Origin: DATJLQ01 sp035509415
GTDB lineage: Bacteria; Pseudomonadota; Alphaproteobacteria; JACZXZ01
DNA: 51,309 nt
Reading direction: 5' to 3'
NCBI GenBank assembly: GCA_035509415.1
Contig: DATJLQ010000002.1
Span: forward strand, 1 to 51,309
Part shown: positions 33,425 through 41,988 of the stretch, in pieces
Position numbering within the stretch: position 1 is the stretch's first letter
Layout of the letters: each line of letters begins with the position of its first letter
Notes under the pieces: generated by a model
What the model was told of the DNA's origin: nothing
What the model saw: the letters and a program-made list of their open reading frames with translations, nothing else
Databases searched by the model: none
Program-made: the position numbers and the translations under genes

Positions 33425-34657
33425 TCACGCCGCCACGATCGGCAGCCGTTGCACGACGTTGTTGTGATAGCCGGCACCGTTCCAGATGAGATCGAACACC
33501 TGGCTCGCCCCGGTCTTGCTCGTCGCCTTGGCCATGATGACGTGCGCCCCCTTCGACGGCGTGAAGCGGTGCTCCCACTGGCGCCAGGCGAAGCGGCCGA
33601 GATCGGCGCCGAGCGTCGCGTCGCGCCACGACTTGCCGCCGTCGGTCGAGACCTCGACGAGCGCGATGCCGTAGCCCGCGTCCCACGCGACGCCGCGCAC
33701 GGCCATCGGCCTTCCCGCCTTCACGGTCTCGTTGGGCTTCACGTTGGTGATGAGCGAGTTCACCACCATCTCCGTGATCGGCGTCGAGCCCGGCGCCTCC
33801 TGCGTCAGGAACCGGTCGATCACCGGGAACTTGCCGGTCGGGATGCGGTAGGCGGTGTTGATCCAGAAGCTCTTGAAGGGCTGGGAGATGACGTTGAGCT
33901 CGACCAGGTGCTTCATCCAATAGGTGCCGGTCCAGCCCGCGACGATGAGGCGCGCGGGGAAGCCGTTCCAATGCGGCAGCGGCTTCCCGTTCATCTCGTA
34001 GGCGACGATGGTGTTCTCGTCCATCGCCTTCCAGAGCGGGAGGCTCTTCTGGAAACGCGGCGTCGAGGCCATGGGCGGCCCGTCGGCGCCGTGGAACGAG
34101 ACCTCGATCGCACTCTTGCCCACGCCCGCCTTGTCGAGGATGTCCTTGAGCGGCACCCCCTTCCAGCGCGCGTTGCCCATGGCACCGTAGCCCCACTCGA
34201 CGCCCGCGACGTGCGGCTGTGAGAGCCCGCGCCGGTTGCCCGAGCATTGGCACACGGCCGCGAACTCGACCGGCTTGAAGTCGCGCTTGAGCTGCTCGAA
34301 ATCGATCGCGATCGGCTTGGTCGCGGCGTCGCCGCCCACCTTGAGCTGCCATGTCGCCGCATCCACCTCGGGAATCTCCGAGAGGTGGTAGCGCACGAAG
34401 AACGCGTCGTTGGGCGTATAGGCCTCGTTGAAGTAGCCGGTCGGCGTCTCGTAATTGGGCGGCCGGTAGGCGCGCTTGATGAGCGGCTTCTTCCCGGGCA
34501 GCGCCTCGAGCACCGATTCCTCGACCGTGCCCGCGGGCAACAGCCCGTTCGCGATGTCGTCGACATGCGCGAAGGCGCGGCGCGCGAAGAGCGGCGAGGC
34601 ACCCATGAGCGCTGCACCGCTCGCGGTCGCTTTCAGCATGGATCTCCGGTTGATCAT
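33425..34657 (-). CDS. sorA: Sulfite dehydrogenase molybdopterin subunit, SorA-type
   Basis: 410 aa. Twin-arginine signal (NRRSMLKATASGAALMG) sends it folded to the periplasm. Sulfite-oxidase fold: Mo cysteine in CQCSGNRRG (Cys138), VEWGYGAMGNARWKGVPLKDIL, the HGADGP segment and a C-terminal Ig-like dimerisation domain (PMAVRGVAWDAGYGIALVEVSTDGGKSW). It oxidises sulfite to sulfate. The ATG at 34657 has GGGGGAG seven bases before it; an earlier ATG at 34672 is the alternative. Its partner cytochrome follows. Confidence 0.9.
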   Translation of the reverse strand: MINRRSMLKATASGAALMGASPLFARRAFAHVDDIANGLLPAGTVEESVLEALPGKKPLIKRAYRPPNYETPTGYFNEAYTPNDAFFVRYHLSEIPEVDAATWQLKVGGDAATKPIAIDFEQLKRDFKPVEFAAVCQCSGNRRGLSQPHVAGVEWGYGAMGNARWKGVPLKDILDKAGVGKSAIEVSFHGADGPPMASTPRFQKSLPLWKAMDENTIVAYEMNGKPLPHWNGFPARLIVAGWTGTYWMKHLVELNVISQPFKSFWINTAYRIPTGKFPVIDRFLTQEAPGSTPITEMVVNSLITNVKPNETVKAGRPMAVRGVAWDAGYGIALVEVSTDGGKSWRDATLGADLGRFAWRQWEHRFTPSKGAHVIMAKATSKTGASQVFDLIWNGAGYHNNVVQRLPIVAA

Positions 34658-34737
34658 GCGTTTCTCCCCCATGGCGCCCGCTTGTTCGACGCCGTTGCGG
34701 CGCCTGGGCGACGTTATCGTTTCGAATTGACCGGGGA

Positions 34738-34775
34738 ATGATAGCGACGCATTTTTACATGTCAATCATGTAAAA
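34738..34775 (-). promoter_or_regulatory. sorAB promoter overlapped by a 23-bp palindromic operator
   Basis: On the minus strand TTGACA (34765-34760) and TATCAT (34743-34738) are 16 bp apart, a near-consensus sigma-70 promoter. The inverted repeat TTTTACATG-N5-CATGTAAAA (34753-34775) covers the -35. A bound repressor would block RNA polymerase. The regulator is not encoded next to it. Confidence 0.7.
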
Positions 34776-34852
34776 TCCGCGCTGTATCCGGTTGGATAGT
34801 CCGACCGATCGATGAGCGTGCTAAGGAGTCGCTTCCGTGCGCGCCGCCCCGA

Positions 34853-35590
34853 TCAGCGCGACCGCTTGCAATCGTCCCGCTCGGGGCCGATGCAATGGCC
34901 GCTCGCCGGATTGTAGCTCTGGCAGCTCAAGGGACAGGCGAGGTCGGCCTCGGACGGGATCTTCTTTCCGGTCACGATGCGGCAGCTGCACGCGCGCTGG
35001 CCTTTGTCGCACTGGAGTGCGAGCACGATCTTGCCGTCGGCGGGGGCGATGTTGCTGTTGCAAGCACCTTGGTTCGTGACCGACATGCGCTTCGGGACGC
35101 GCACCAGATGCACGAGGCACGCGGGCGGCAACGCGGCGCAGGCGGCCGGATCGTGGTCCACGGTGCAATCGCGATAGCTCGAGCCCTTCGCCTCGCCGCA
35201 TTCGCGGTAATAGCGGTCGTAATGAATCAGGCTCGTCATGCAGGCCTTGGTGAGGGCACCGCATGCCGCGCGCTCGCCGCGCACGCAGGCGAGCGCCTTG
35301 GTTTCCATGTTTGGGCAGCCAGTGAGCACGGCGACGCGCGTCTGCAGCACCGAGAGGCGGTAGCCGGTGTCGAGCGGCGGCCCCAGCGCGACCGAGACCG
35401 AGCGGCCGATGCCGATATCGTAGATGTCCCGGCGCGCCGGATCCTTGGTGTTCGAGACGAACACGCGGAGCCCGTCGATCAAGTAGCCTTCGGGCGCGTT
35501 GAGATCGATGGTGAGCGTCGCCTGTCCGTGCGCGGCGCCGGCCACGAGCAGCATGACGCAGCCTAAGAGAACCCCCAAGCCCAAGCGCAT
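34853..35590 (-). CDS. Cysteine-rich secreted protein of unknown function
   Basis: 245 aa with a Sec signal (LGVLLGCVMLLVAGAAHGQ). The mature chain holds about 16 cysteines, mostly spaced by 5-20 residues (CGALTKAC, ECGEAKGSSYRDC, CSCRI, CPLSC), suggesting many disulfides in the periplasm or outside. No family is recognised. GGGGG precedes the ATG at 35590. It sits between the sorAB unit and the MATE gene on the same strand but far enough from both (190-200 bp) to have its own promoter. Confidence 0.7.
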   Translation of the reverse strand: MRLGLGVLLGCVMLLVAGAAHGQATLTIDLNAPEGYLIDGLRVFVSNTKDPARRDIYDIGIGRSVSVALGPPLDTGYRLSVLQTRVAVLTGCPNMETKALACVRGERAACGALTKACMTSLIHYDRYYRECGEAKGSSYRDCTVDHDPAACAALPPACLVHLVRVPKRMSVTNQGACNSNIAPADGKIVLALQCDKGQRACSCRIVTGKKIPSEADLACPLSCQSYNPASGHCIGPERDDCKRSR

Positions 35591-35760
35591 GATTTCCCCC
35601 GAAGGCGGCGCTCCGGGCGGGTCGGCGCGCAGCCCCAAAACGGGCGCTCCCCCGAACGCCCGGCCGCGCAGGCGCATAGCGGAGGATAACTGCAATCGAG
35701 CGGAAATAGAATGAAGAGTTAGGCGGCGGTTACCTAAAGTTGTCGCCATCCGGCGCGGGC

Positions 35761-35799
35761 ATGGGCGATCTCAATGGGCGATCTCAATGGGCGATCTCA
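35761..35799. repeat. 13-bp tandem repeat, three perfect copies, overlapping the MATE stop
   Basis: The unit ATGGGCGATCTCA occurs three times head to tail. The stop codon of the MATE gene (minus strand TGA) is made by the last three bases of the third copy. Confidence 0.85.
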
Positions 35800-37146
35800 A
35801 GCGGTTCGCGCCCCGACCCCGCGCGCGAGACGCGGGTAGTAGGCGCCCAAGGCCAAGCCGCGCGCGCCGAGGAACAGGACCAGCGCGAGCCACAGCCCGT
35901 CATTGGCCCAAAGCGGGATGAAGAGAAGGGTGGCGACCACGAAACACGCGACCGAGAGCACCATGGCGTTGCGCATCTCGGCGGTGCGCGTAGCACCGAG
36001 GAATATGCCATCGAGCTGGAAGCACCAGAAGGACACGAGCGGCGACGCGATCATCCAGGGAAGATAACGCGCGGCCTCGTGACGCACGGATTCGAGGTTG
36101 GTCATGAGAGCGATGAGCTCGTGACCGAGGGCGAGATAGACGAGGGCCGCGAATGCGGCGAGCCCCGCCGCCCAGATGGTCGTCGCACGCACCGCCTGGC
36201 GGAACTCGGCCGCGTCGCGTGCGCCGACCGCACTGCCGACGAAGGCCGAGGCCGCGTTCGCGAACCCGTCGAGCCCGTAGGACGTGAAGGACTGGAACTG
36301 CATCAGCACCGAATTGGCCGCGAGCGTGAGGTCGCCCATGCGCGCGCCGAGGCGCGTGAAATAGGAAAACGCGAAAACGAGGCCGAGGGTGCGGAGGAAA
36401 ATATTGCCGTTCACGCGAAACAGCGCCGCGAGAGCCGTGCGATCGAGAAGATAATCGAGGGTGAGCCGCCCGCCGCCGCGATATTCGCCGAGCGGCGCAT
36501 GCGCGAGCCAAAGCCCGATTAGGACCGACACCCATTCGGCCGTGAGCGTCGCGGACGCGACCCCCTCGATGCCCCAGCCGAACCCGACCACGAACAGGAT
36601 CGCGAGGGCCGCGTTGATGGCGTTGAGCGCGACCTGCAGCGCCATGGTCGCGCGCGCACGCTGCATGCCGAGGAGCCAGCCCGAAAGCACGTAATTCGCG
36701 AACGCGGCGGGAGCGCTCCAGATGCGGATCGCGTAATAGCGCTCGGCGAGCCGCGTCACGTCGGCGGAGCCGCCCAGGAGCCAGAAGGCGAGCCTCCCGA
36801 CCGGCGCCTGGAGCAGGATCAGGAGGACGCCGATGGCACCCGCGATGAGGAGCGGGCGGAAAAGCGCCGCGCGCACCTCGAGGGCCGAGCCCGCACCATG
36901 CGCCTGGGCGGCGAAGCCCGTGGTGCCCATCCGGAGGAATCCGAGGCTCCAATAGACGAAGTTGAACACGGTCGCGGCGAGGGCCACGGCGCCGATATAG
37001 GCGGGGTCGGGGAGATGGCCCATGACACCCGTGTCGACCGCCCCCATGAGCGGGATCGACACGTTCGAGAGGATGATCGGCCCCGAGAGGCGCCAGACGC
37101 GCCGGTGCCAGCCGGCGAGACTCGGACGCGTCTCAGGATCTGTCAC
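35797..37146 (-). CDS. MATE family multidrug/metabolite efflux transporter (DinF-like)
   Basis: 449 aa, twelve predicted membrane segments in two six-helix halves (RLSGPIILSNVSIPLMGAVDTGVMGHL and LFRVNGNIFLRTLGLVFAFSYFTRLGARMG). DinF-like MATE proteins export cationic compounds using Na+ or H+. The GTG start overlaps the gamma-glutamyltransferase stop (GTGA), so it is translationally coupled. Confidence 0.88.
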   Translation of the reverse strand: MTDPETRPSLAGWHRRVWRLSGPIILSNVSIPLMGAVDTGVMGHLPDPAYIGAVALAATVFNFVYWSLGFLRMGTTGFAAQAHGAGSALEVRAALFRPLLIAGAIGVLLILLQAPVGRLAFWLLGGSADVTRLAERYYAIRIWSAPAAFANYVLSGWLLGMQRARATMALQVALNAINAALAILFVVGFGWGIEGVASATLTAEWVSVLIGLWLAHAPLGEYRGGGRLTLDYLLDRTALAALFRVNGNIFLRTLGLVFAFSYFTRLGARMGDLTLAANSVLMQFQSFTSYGLDGFANAASAFVGSAVGARDAAEFRQAVRATTIWAAGLAAFAALVYLALGHELIALMTNLESVRHEAARYLPWMIASPLVSFWCFQLDGIFLGATRTAEMRNAMVLSVACFVVATLLFIPLWANDGLWLALVLFLGARGLALGAYYPRLARGVGARTA

Positions 37147-38963
37147 CGCCCGACCGCGTAGGCCTGCATGTTGCGCGGATTGGCCGCGGCCTTGAGCCAG
37201 GGCCCGTCCTTGGCGGCGGCGATGAGCCGGCTCACCGACCAGGGCTCGCCGCGCGTCACCTTGTGGCCGCGGCGCGCGAGCTCGGCGACCGTCTCGGCCG
37301 ACGCGTTGCCCTCGATGGTCATGGCGCCCGGGCTCGAATCGCGCGGATAGAAGGAGTCTGGCCAATGGAAGCTCTGCCAGTGCGGCTGCTCGATCGCCTC
37401 CTGGAGGTTGAGCCCGTGATGCACGTGGCGCAGGAAGAATTGGAGCGCCCATTGATCCTGCCCGTCGCCCCCGGGCGAGCCAAAGGCGAGATAGGGCTCG
37501 CCGTTGCGGTACGCGATGCCGGGGGTGAGCGTCGAGCGCGGCCGGCGTCCGGGTGCCAAGCTCGAGGCGTAACCCTCCTCGAGCCAGAACATCTGCGCGC
37601 GCGAGCCGAGACAGAAGCCGAGCTCGGGAATCGCGGGCGAGCTTTGCAGCCAGCCGCCGCTCGGCATCGCCGCGACCATGTTGCCCCAGCGGTCGATCGC
37701 GTCGACATGGACCGTATCGCCGGCGACGACGCCGCGCTTTGCCAGGTTCGGCTCGCCGGTGCCCGCGCTCGCGAGGCGCCCGGGCTCGCCCGCGGCGGCG
37801 GCGGCAAGGCCGGCCGCGAGCTTGTGATGCTCGGTGATCGCGCGCGGCAAGCGCGGCGCGCGGCCGAGCGGGCTTCCGGGCCTGAACTCGAGCGACGCCT
37901 CGCGGCCGATCAAGCGCCGACGCGGCGCGTTGTAGGTCTCGCTCAAGAGCGCGTCGACCGGCACGTCGACGAAATCGGGATCGCCGTACCAGGCCTCGCG
38001 GTCGGCGAAGGCGAGCTTCGACGCCTCGACCAACGCGTGGACGAAGTCGGGTCCGTCCGGGCTCATGCGCGCGAGGTCCATGCCCTTGAGGAGGGCGAGC
38101 TGCTGCAGGAACACGAGCCCTTGGCCCCAGGGCCGCGTCTTGAAAACGGTGTAGCCGTGATAGTCGTACGAGATCGGCGCCTCGTAGGTCGCGCGCCAGC
38201 CCGCGAGGTCGCTCGCGGTCACGACGCCGCGATGGCGCGCGCCCGAGCTGTCGAGCCAAGGCTCGCCCGCCGAGAAGCGTCCGATCGCGTCGGCGACGAA
38301 GCCCTGGTAATAGGCCTTGCGCGCGGCCTCGATCTGGCGCACGCGATCGGCGCCCGCGGCCTCGGCCTCCGTGAGGAGACGCTCGTAGGTGTCGGCGAGA
38401 CGCTCGTTGCGGAACAGCGTTCCGATCTCAGGCGCCTTGCCGTCCTTGAGATAGAGTGCGGCCGAAGTCGGCCAGGCCTCGGCGAACAGGCGCTCGACCT
38501 TCTGGATCGCGCCGTTCATCACCTTGCCCACGGGATAGCCGTGACGCGCGTAATGGATCGCGGGCCCGATCACCTCCCGCAACGCCACCGTGCCGTGGTC
38601 GCGGAGCAGCAGCATCCACGCATCGAACGCCCCCGGGATCACGGCCGCGAGCAGGCCCGCGCCGGGCACGAGCTCGAGGCCGAGGGAGCGGTAATGCGCG
38701 ATCGTGGCGCCGGCGGGTGCCGGGCCCTGGCCGCAAATCACCTGGACGCGCCCGGATTTGGCGTCGCGGAAGACGATCGGCGCGTCGCCGCCGAGCCCGT
38801 TCTGGTTCGGCTCGACCACCTGGAGCGTGAAGGCGGTCGCGGCCGCCGCGTCGAACGCATTGCCGCCGCGCTCCATGACGCCGAAGCCGACCGTCGATCC
38901 AAGCCAATGGGTCGAGGCGACGACCCCGAAATTGCCCTTGATCTCGGGGCGGGTGATGAACAT
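37143..38963 (-). CDS. Gamma-glutamyltransferase family protein
   Basis: 606 aa. Ntn-hydrolase of the gamma-glutamyltransferase family: VMERGGNAFDAAAATAFTLQVVEPNQNGLGGDAP, the autocleavage/catalytic Thr in AGDTVHVDAIDRWGN, and a late PFGSPGGDG-type block (FGSPGGDGQDQW). Family members cut gamma-glutamyl bonds (glutathione or cephalosporin side chains). No signal peptide is seen from the ATG at 38963, so it may be cytoplasmic and closer to the GGT-like acylases. Operon with the downstream MATE gene. Confidence 0.87.
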   Translation of the reverse strand: MFITRPEIKGNFGVVASTHWLGSTVGFGVMERGGNAFDAAAATAFTLQVVEPNQNGLGGDAPIVFRDAKSGRVQVICGQGPAPAGATIAHYRSLGLELVPGAGLLAAVIPGAFDAWMLLLRDHGTVALREVIGPAIHYARHGYPVGKVMNGAIQKVERLFAEAWPTSAALYLKDGKAPEIGTLFRNERLADTYERLLTEAEAAGADRVRQIEAARKAYYQGFVADAIGRFSAGEPWLDSSGARHRGVVTASDLAGWRATYEAPISYDYHGYTVFKTRPWGQGLVFLQQLALLKGMDLARMSPDGPDFVHALVEASKLAFADREAWYGDPDFVDVPVDALLSETYNAPRRRLIGREASLEFRPGSPLGRAPRLPRAITEHHKLAAGLAAAAAGEPGRLASAGTGEPNLAKRGVVAGDTVHVDAIDRWGNMVAAMPSGGWLQSSPAIPELGFCLGSRAQMFWLEEGYASSLAPGRRPRSTLTPGIAYRNGEPYLAFGSPGGDGQDQWALQFFLRHVHHGLNLQEAIEQPHWQSFHWPDSFYPRDSSPGAMTIEGNASAETVAELARRGHKVTRGEPWSVSRLIAAAKDGPWLKAAANPRNMQAYAVGR

Positions 38964-39177
38964 GGGCTTGGGTCCTGCCGATATGGGTGGGGTGGCGCTG
39001 GGTCGGGCCGAGCCGGGAATATAGAGACGCGATCCGCCCGCGGCAACTCGGCGCCGGGCCGGACGCCGGCCCACCCGAAGCCCGGAATCCCGGGCGCCAT
39101 AGCCCGATTTTGTCACGGATCTGTCCGTCGCCTTCGCAAGCTGGTACCCGTAGATATATGTGGCGTTTCGCTGCGGC

Positions 39178-39222
39178 CCAGAAACCTCCGACCCAGAAAC
39201 CTCCGACCCGGAAACCCCTCCG
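39178..39222. repeat. 15-bp tandem repeat, about three copies
   Basis: CCCAGAAACCTCCGA occurs twice exactly and is followed by a diverged third copy (CCCGGAAACCCCTCC). It lies 34 bp before the DUF6600 gene, within its leader. Confidence 0.75.
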
Positions 39223-39255
39223 GCAAGACCATGGGGGCTAAAGGGAGGCGACCCT

Positions 39256-41007
39256 ATGAGGAGCAAGCCATCCGATAAGCGGATTGTGCGCCCGGGCGCG
39301 CGCGCGGCGCTGGCGGCCCTTGCCATGCTCGGCTCGGCGTTCCTCGGCGCCCTGCCGGCCGGCGCCCAAGGGGCCGATCCGCCGGCCCTCGTGGGGCGCA
39401 TCGCACTCCTCTCGGGCCAGGTCTCGTTCCATGCCGCGGGGGCCGGAACGAGCGCCGCGGATTGGACCGCGGCCGCGCTCAACTATCCTCTCGTCGCCGG
39501 CGATTCGATCTGGACCCAGCCCGGCGCCCACGCGGCGATCGAGGTCGGGCCCATATCCTACCGGCTCGACGGCGCGACCGAGCTCGACGTCGAGACGATC
39601 GACGACCAGACGACGCGCCTCAGGATCGATCAAGGCAGCGTCGACATCCGACTCGTGGCCTTGGTGCCGGGAACCCAATCGCTCGTCGATACGCCGCGCG
39701 GCACGGTCACCCTCGATGCGCCCGGCCTTTATCGCGTCGATGCCGGCACGGCGGCGGGCCCGACGCGCCTCGTCGCGTTCGAGGGCAAGGCCGCGTTCGC
39801 CGCACCGGGCACGACCTATGGCTTGGCGGCCGGCCAATCGATCGCGATCACCGGCGCCGGTCCCTATAGCTTCGCGCCGGGCCCCGCGACCGCGACCGCG
39901 CTCGACCAATGGGCCGCGGCCGAGGATGCGGCGGCCGACGCGGCGGTGACGCCCTACGTCTCGCCCGACGAGACCGGCTATCAGGAGCTCACGCGCTACG
40001 GTACGTGGGAAACCATTCCCGATTACGGGCCGGTCTGGTATCCGGCGAGCGTGCCGGCCGGCTGGGCGCCTTATCGCTTCGGCCATTGGGTGTGGATCGA
40101 ACCCTGGGGCTGGACCTGGATCGACGACGAGCCCTGGGGCTTCGCGCCGTTCCATTACGGGCGTTGGCTGTTTTATCGCGAGCGCTGGATTTGGGTTCCG
40201 GGGGCGGTCGAGCCCCATCCGGTCTACGCGCCGGCGCTGGTCGCGTGGATCGGCGGCGACGGCTGGAGCCTCTCGCTCTCGAGCGGACGCGTGGCCGCGG
40301 TCGGCTGGGTTCCGCTCGGCCCGCACGAGGCGTACCGGCCGCCCTATCGCGCGAGCGCCGGCTACGAGGCGCGGCTCAACGGAAACCGGCGCGCCGTCGA
40401 GCATACGAGCTACGTCAATCGTGGCGCCGCGACGATCGTGTCTCACGAGACCTTCGCCGGATCGCGCCCGGTCTCGCGCGCGACCCTCCATCCCTCGAGC
40501 GCCGAGCTCGCCTCGGCCCCCTTCAGGACCGAGCCGGGCGCTGGCCTGCCGCGGCCGACGGCCCATCCTGCAGCGGCTCCGCGGCCGCGCGCCGCGTCGC
40601 TGCCGCGTATGGCGCACGAGGTCGCACCGGCGCGAGGACCCGAGACGCCCGCACGCGCCGCCGCCCTCGAGCATGCCGCGCCGGCAGCGCGAGTTGAGCC
40701 GCGGCCGGTCGAACGGCCGGTGGAACGGCCGGCGCCGCATCCCGTGGCCCGGCCGGCACCGCGTCCGGCGCCGGCCTTCAACGCGCTGACGCCGCCGCCG
40801 CTCGCACTGCACGAGTATGAGCGCCATCCCGCCATGGAGCCCGGGCCTGGGATGTTCCACGCGGCACCCGCGCACGCCGCGCCGCGTGCCATGCCGCATC
40901 CGGCGCCGCATCCCATGCCGCATCCGGCCGCGCGCCCGGAAGCGCATCCCGCGCCGCAAGGCCCGGCCCATGACGAGCATGGGCCGCCCGGACCGGAGCA
41001 TCACTAA
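39256..41007 (+). CDS. FecR-domain / DUF6600 secreted protein with His/Pro-rich tail
   Basis: 583 aa. Signal peptide (ALAALAMLGSAFLGALPAGAQ), a FecR-like beta domain (residues ~45-200: VGRIALLSGQVSFHA, LDVETIDDQTTRLRIDQGSV), then the Trp-rich DUF6600 region (YGPVWYPASVPAGWAPYRFG, WTWIDDEPWGFAPFHYGRW). The last ~160 residues are low complexity, with Ala, Pro, Arg and many His (HPAPHPMPHP). Function unknown; an envelope-associated role is likely and the His-rich tail could bind metals. GGGAGG stands before the ATG. Confidence 0.85.
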   Translation: MRSKPSDKRIVRPGARAALAALAMLGSAFLGALPAGAQGADPPALVGRIALLSGQVSFHAAGAGTSAADWTAAALNYPLVAGDSIWTQPGAHAAIEVGPISYRLDGATELDVETIDDQTTRLRIDQGSVDIRLVALVPGTQSLVDTPRGTVTLDAPGLYRVDAGTAAGPTRLVAFEGKAAFAAPGTTYGLAAGQSIAITGAGPYSFAPGPATATALDQWAAAEDAAADAAVTPYVSPDETGYQELTRYGTWETIPDYGPVWYPASVPAGWAPYRFGHWVWIEPWGWTWIDDEPWGFAPFHYGRWLFYRERWIWVPGAVEPHPVYAPALVAWIGGDGWSLSLSSGRVAAVGWVPLGPHEAYRPPYRASAGYEARLNGNRRAVEHTSYVNRGAATIVSHETFAGSRPVSRATLHPSSAELASAPFRTEPGAGLPRPTAHPAAAPRPRAASLPRMAHEVAPARGPETPARAAALEHAAPAARVEPRPVERPVERPAPHPVARPAPRPAPAFNALTPPPLALHEYERHPAMEPGPGMFHAAPAHAAPRAMPHPAPHPMPHPAARPEAHPAPQGPAHDEHGPPGPEHH

Positions 41008-41050
41008 CACCCGGAATCGGACGCGCCGCCCGCGTCTATCGGTCCGGCAC

Positions 41051-41791
41051 CTATTGGCCGTCCTCGAGCCCCTCGCTCTTGGACATGGCGAGGCGGCGCG
41101 CGCGCTCGGCGGCTTCGGCCGCTTGGGCGCGGCGGAACTCGTCGAACCAGATCTTGCCCACATTCACCACATAGCGGTTGTGGAGCGCGGGATTGGCCGA
41201 ATGATAAAGCTCGACCGCGCGTGTCCAGCTATGGGTCTCGGCATGGAGGCCGGTCAGGAACTGAGCCGCGTAGATCGCGTTCTCCATCGGATCGAACGCG
41301 GCCTCGAGCGAGGGAAACGCCTTCGGGTGATATTCCATGTTGATCTGGAGGCAGCCCACGTCGATGTTGCGCGTGCCGCGCGCGCGCAGGCGCCGCACCG
41401 CGTCGATCGCCTGATGCTCGGTCGCGAAATAGCGCCCCTGGCCCTCGGCGGTCACGGTCCAGGGCCAGGCGAAACTGGCCTTCGCCGAATCGACCCAGCG
41501 TCCGCTCTCCGCGCGCGCGACCGCGGCGAGAAGCTCGGGCGGAATGCCGAACACTTTCTCGACCACTTGCGCGACCTTGCCGCAGACATGGATCTCCCAG
41601 TCGGGGGCCGCGTCGTTGGGCGCCTTGGTGAGGGCCGAGGGCGACCAGTCGAGCGACGCCGCGCGCGCAGGCTCGACGCTCCACGCGCCGGCGACGGCAA
41701 GCGCCAGGAGCGCCATCGCGCCACGACGCCGCACGTGCCGTCCGAGTCCGGAGGTCGAGCGGTTTTGGGCTTCCCGCGTCATCGCGGCCAT
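41051..41791 (-). CDS. Lytic transglycosylase (SLT domain) protein
   Basis: 246 aa. N-terminal hydrophobic signal (GAMALLALAVAGAWSVEPARA) after a short basic stretch. The SLT domain includes the catalytic glutamate in AAVARAESGRW and the following GCLQINMEYHPKAFPSLEAAFDP, then YHSANPALHNRYV. It cleaves peptidoglycan glycan strands with anhydro-sugar formation. The ATG at 41791 has GGAG four bases before it; 41782 is an alternative start. Convergent with the DUF6600 gene. Confidence 0.85.
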   Translation of the reverse strand: MAAMTREAQNRSTSGLGRHVRRRGAMALLALAVAGAWSVEPARAASLDWSPSALTKAPNDAAPDWEIHVCGKVAQVVEKVFGIPPELLAAVARAESGRWVDSAKASFAWPWTVTAEGQGRYFATEHQAIDAVRRLRARGTRNIDVGCLQINMEYHPKAFPSLEAAFDPMENAIYAAQFLTGLHAETHSWTRAVELYHSANPALHNRYVVNVGKIWFDEFRRAQAAEAAERARRLAMSKSEGLEDGQ

Positions 41792-41927
41792 ATAACTCCA
41801 AGGCGCCAAAACGCCGCAAGATATATGCCAAGCGCCGCTTGGAGATCGTGCTGCATTGCGGAAAAATCGTGGTATTTCACGATCTTGTGGCCGGGTACGC
41901 GGGCCAGAATCGGTTTGAAATTTACTT

Positions 41928-41982
41928 GAAATCAACGCGTTGAAAAAAACCCGTTGATTTCTTTCGCCGGAATGTGTTTATT
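41928..41982 (+). promoter_or_regulatory. Promoter and inverted repeat upstream of the predicted sRNA
   Basis: TTGATT (41954-41959) and TTTATT (41977-41982) are 17 bp apart on the plus strand. GAAATCAACG (41928-41937) and CGTTGATTTC (41952-41961) form a perfect 10-bp inverted repeat with a 14-bp spacer; its right arm overlaps the -35, as expected for a regulator site. Confidence 0.5.
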
Positions 41983-41988
41983 GTGCAT

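Noticed and set aside
35761..35799. CRISPR-like array
   Set aside because: Units are 13 bp, directly adjacent with no spacers and no cas genes in the window.
37263..39278. 671-codon plus-strand frame over the gamma-glutamyltransferase gene
   Set aside because: Antisense shadow, no motif, no ribosome site.
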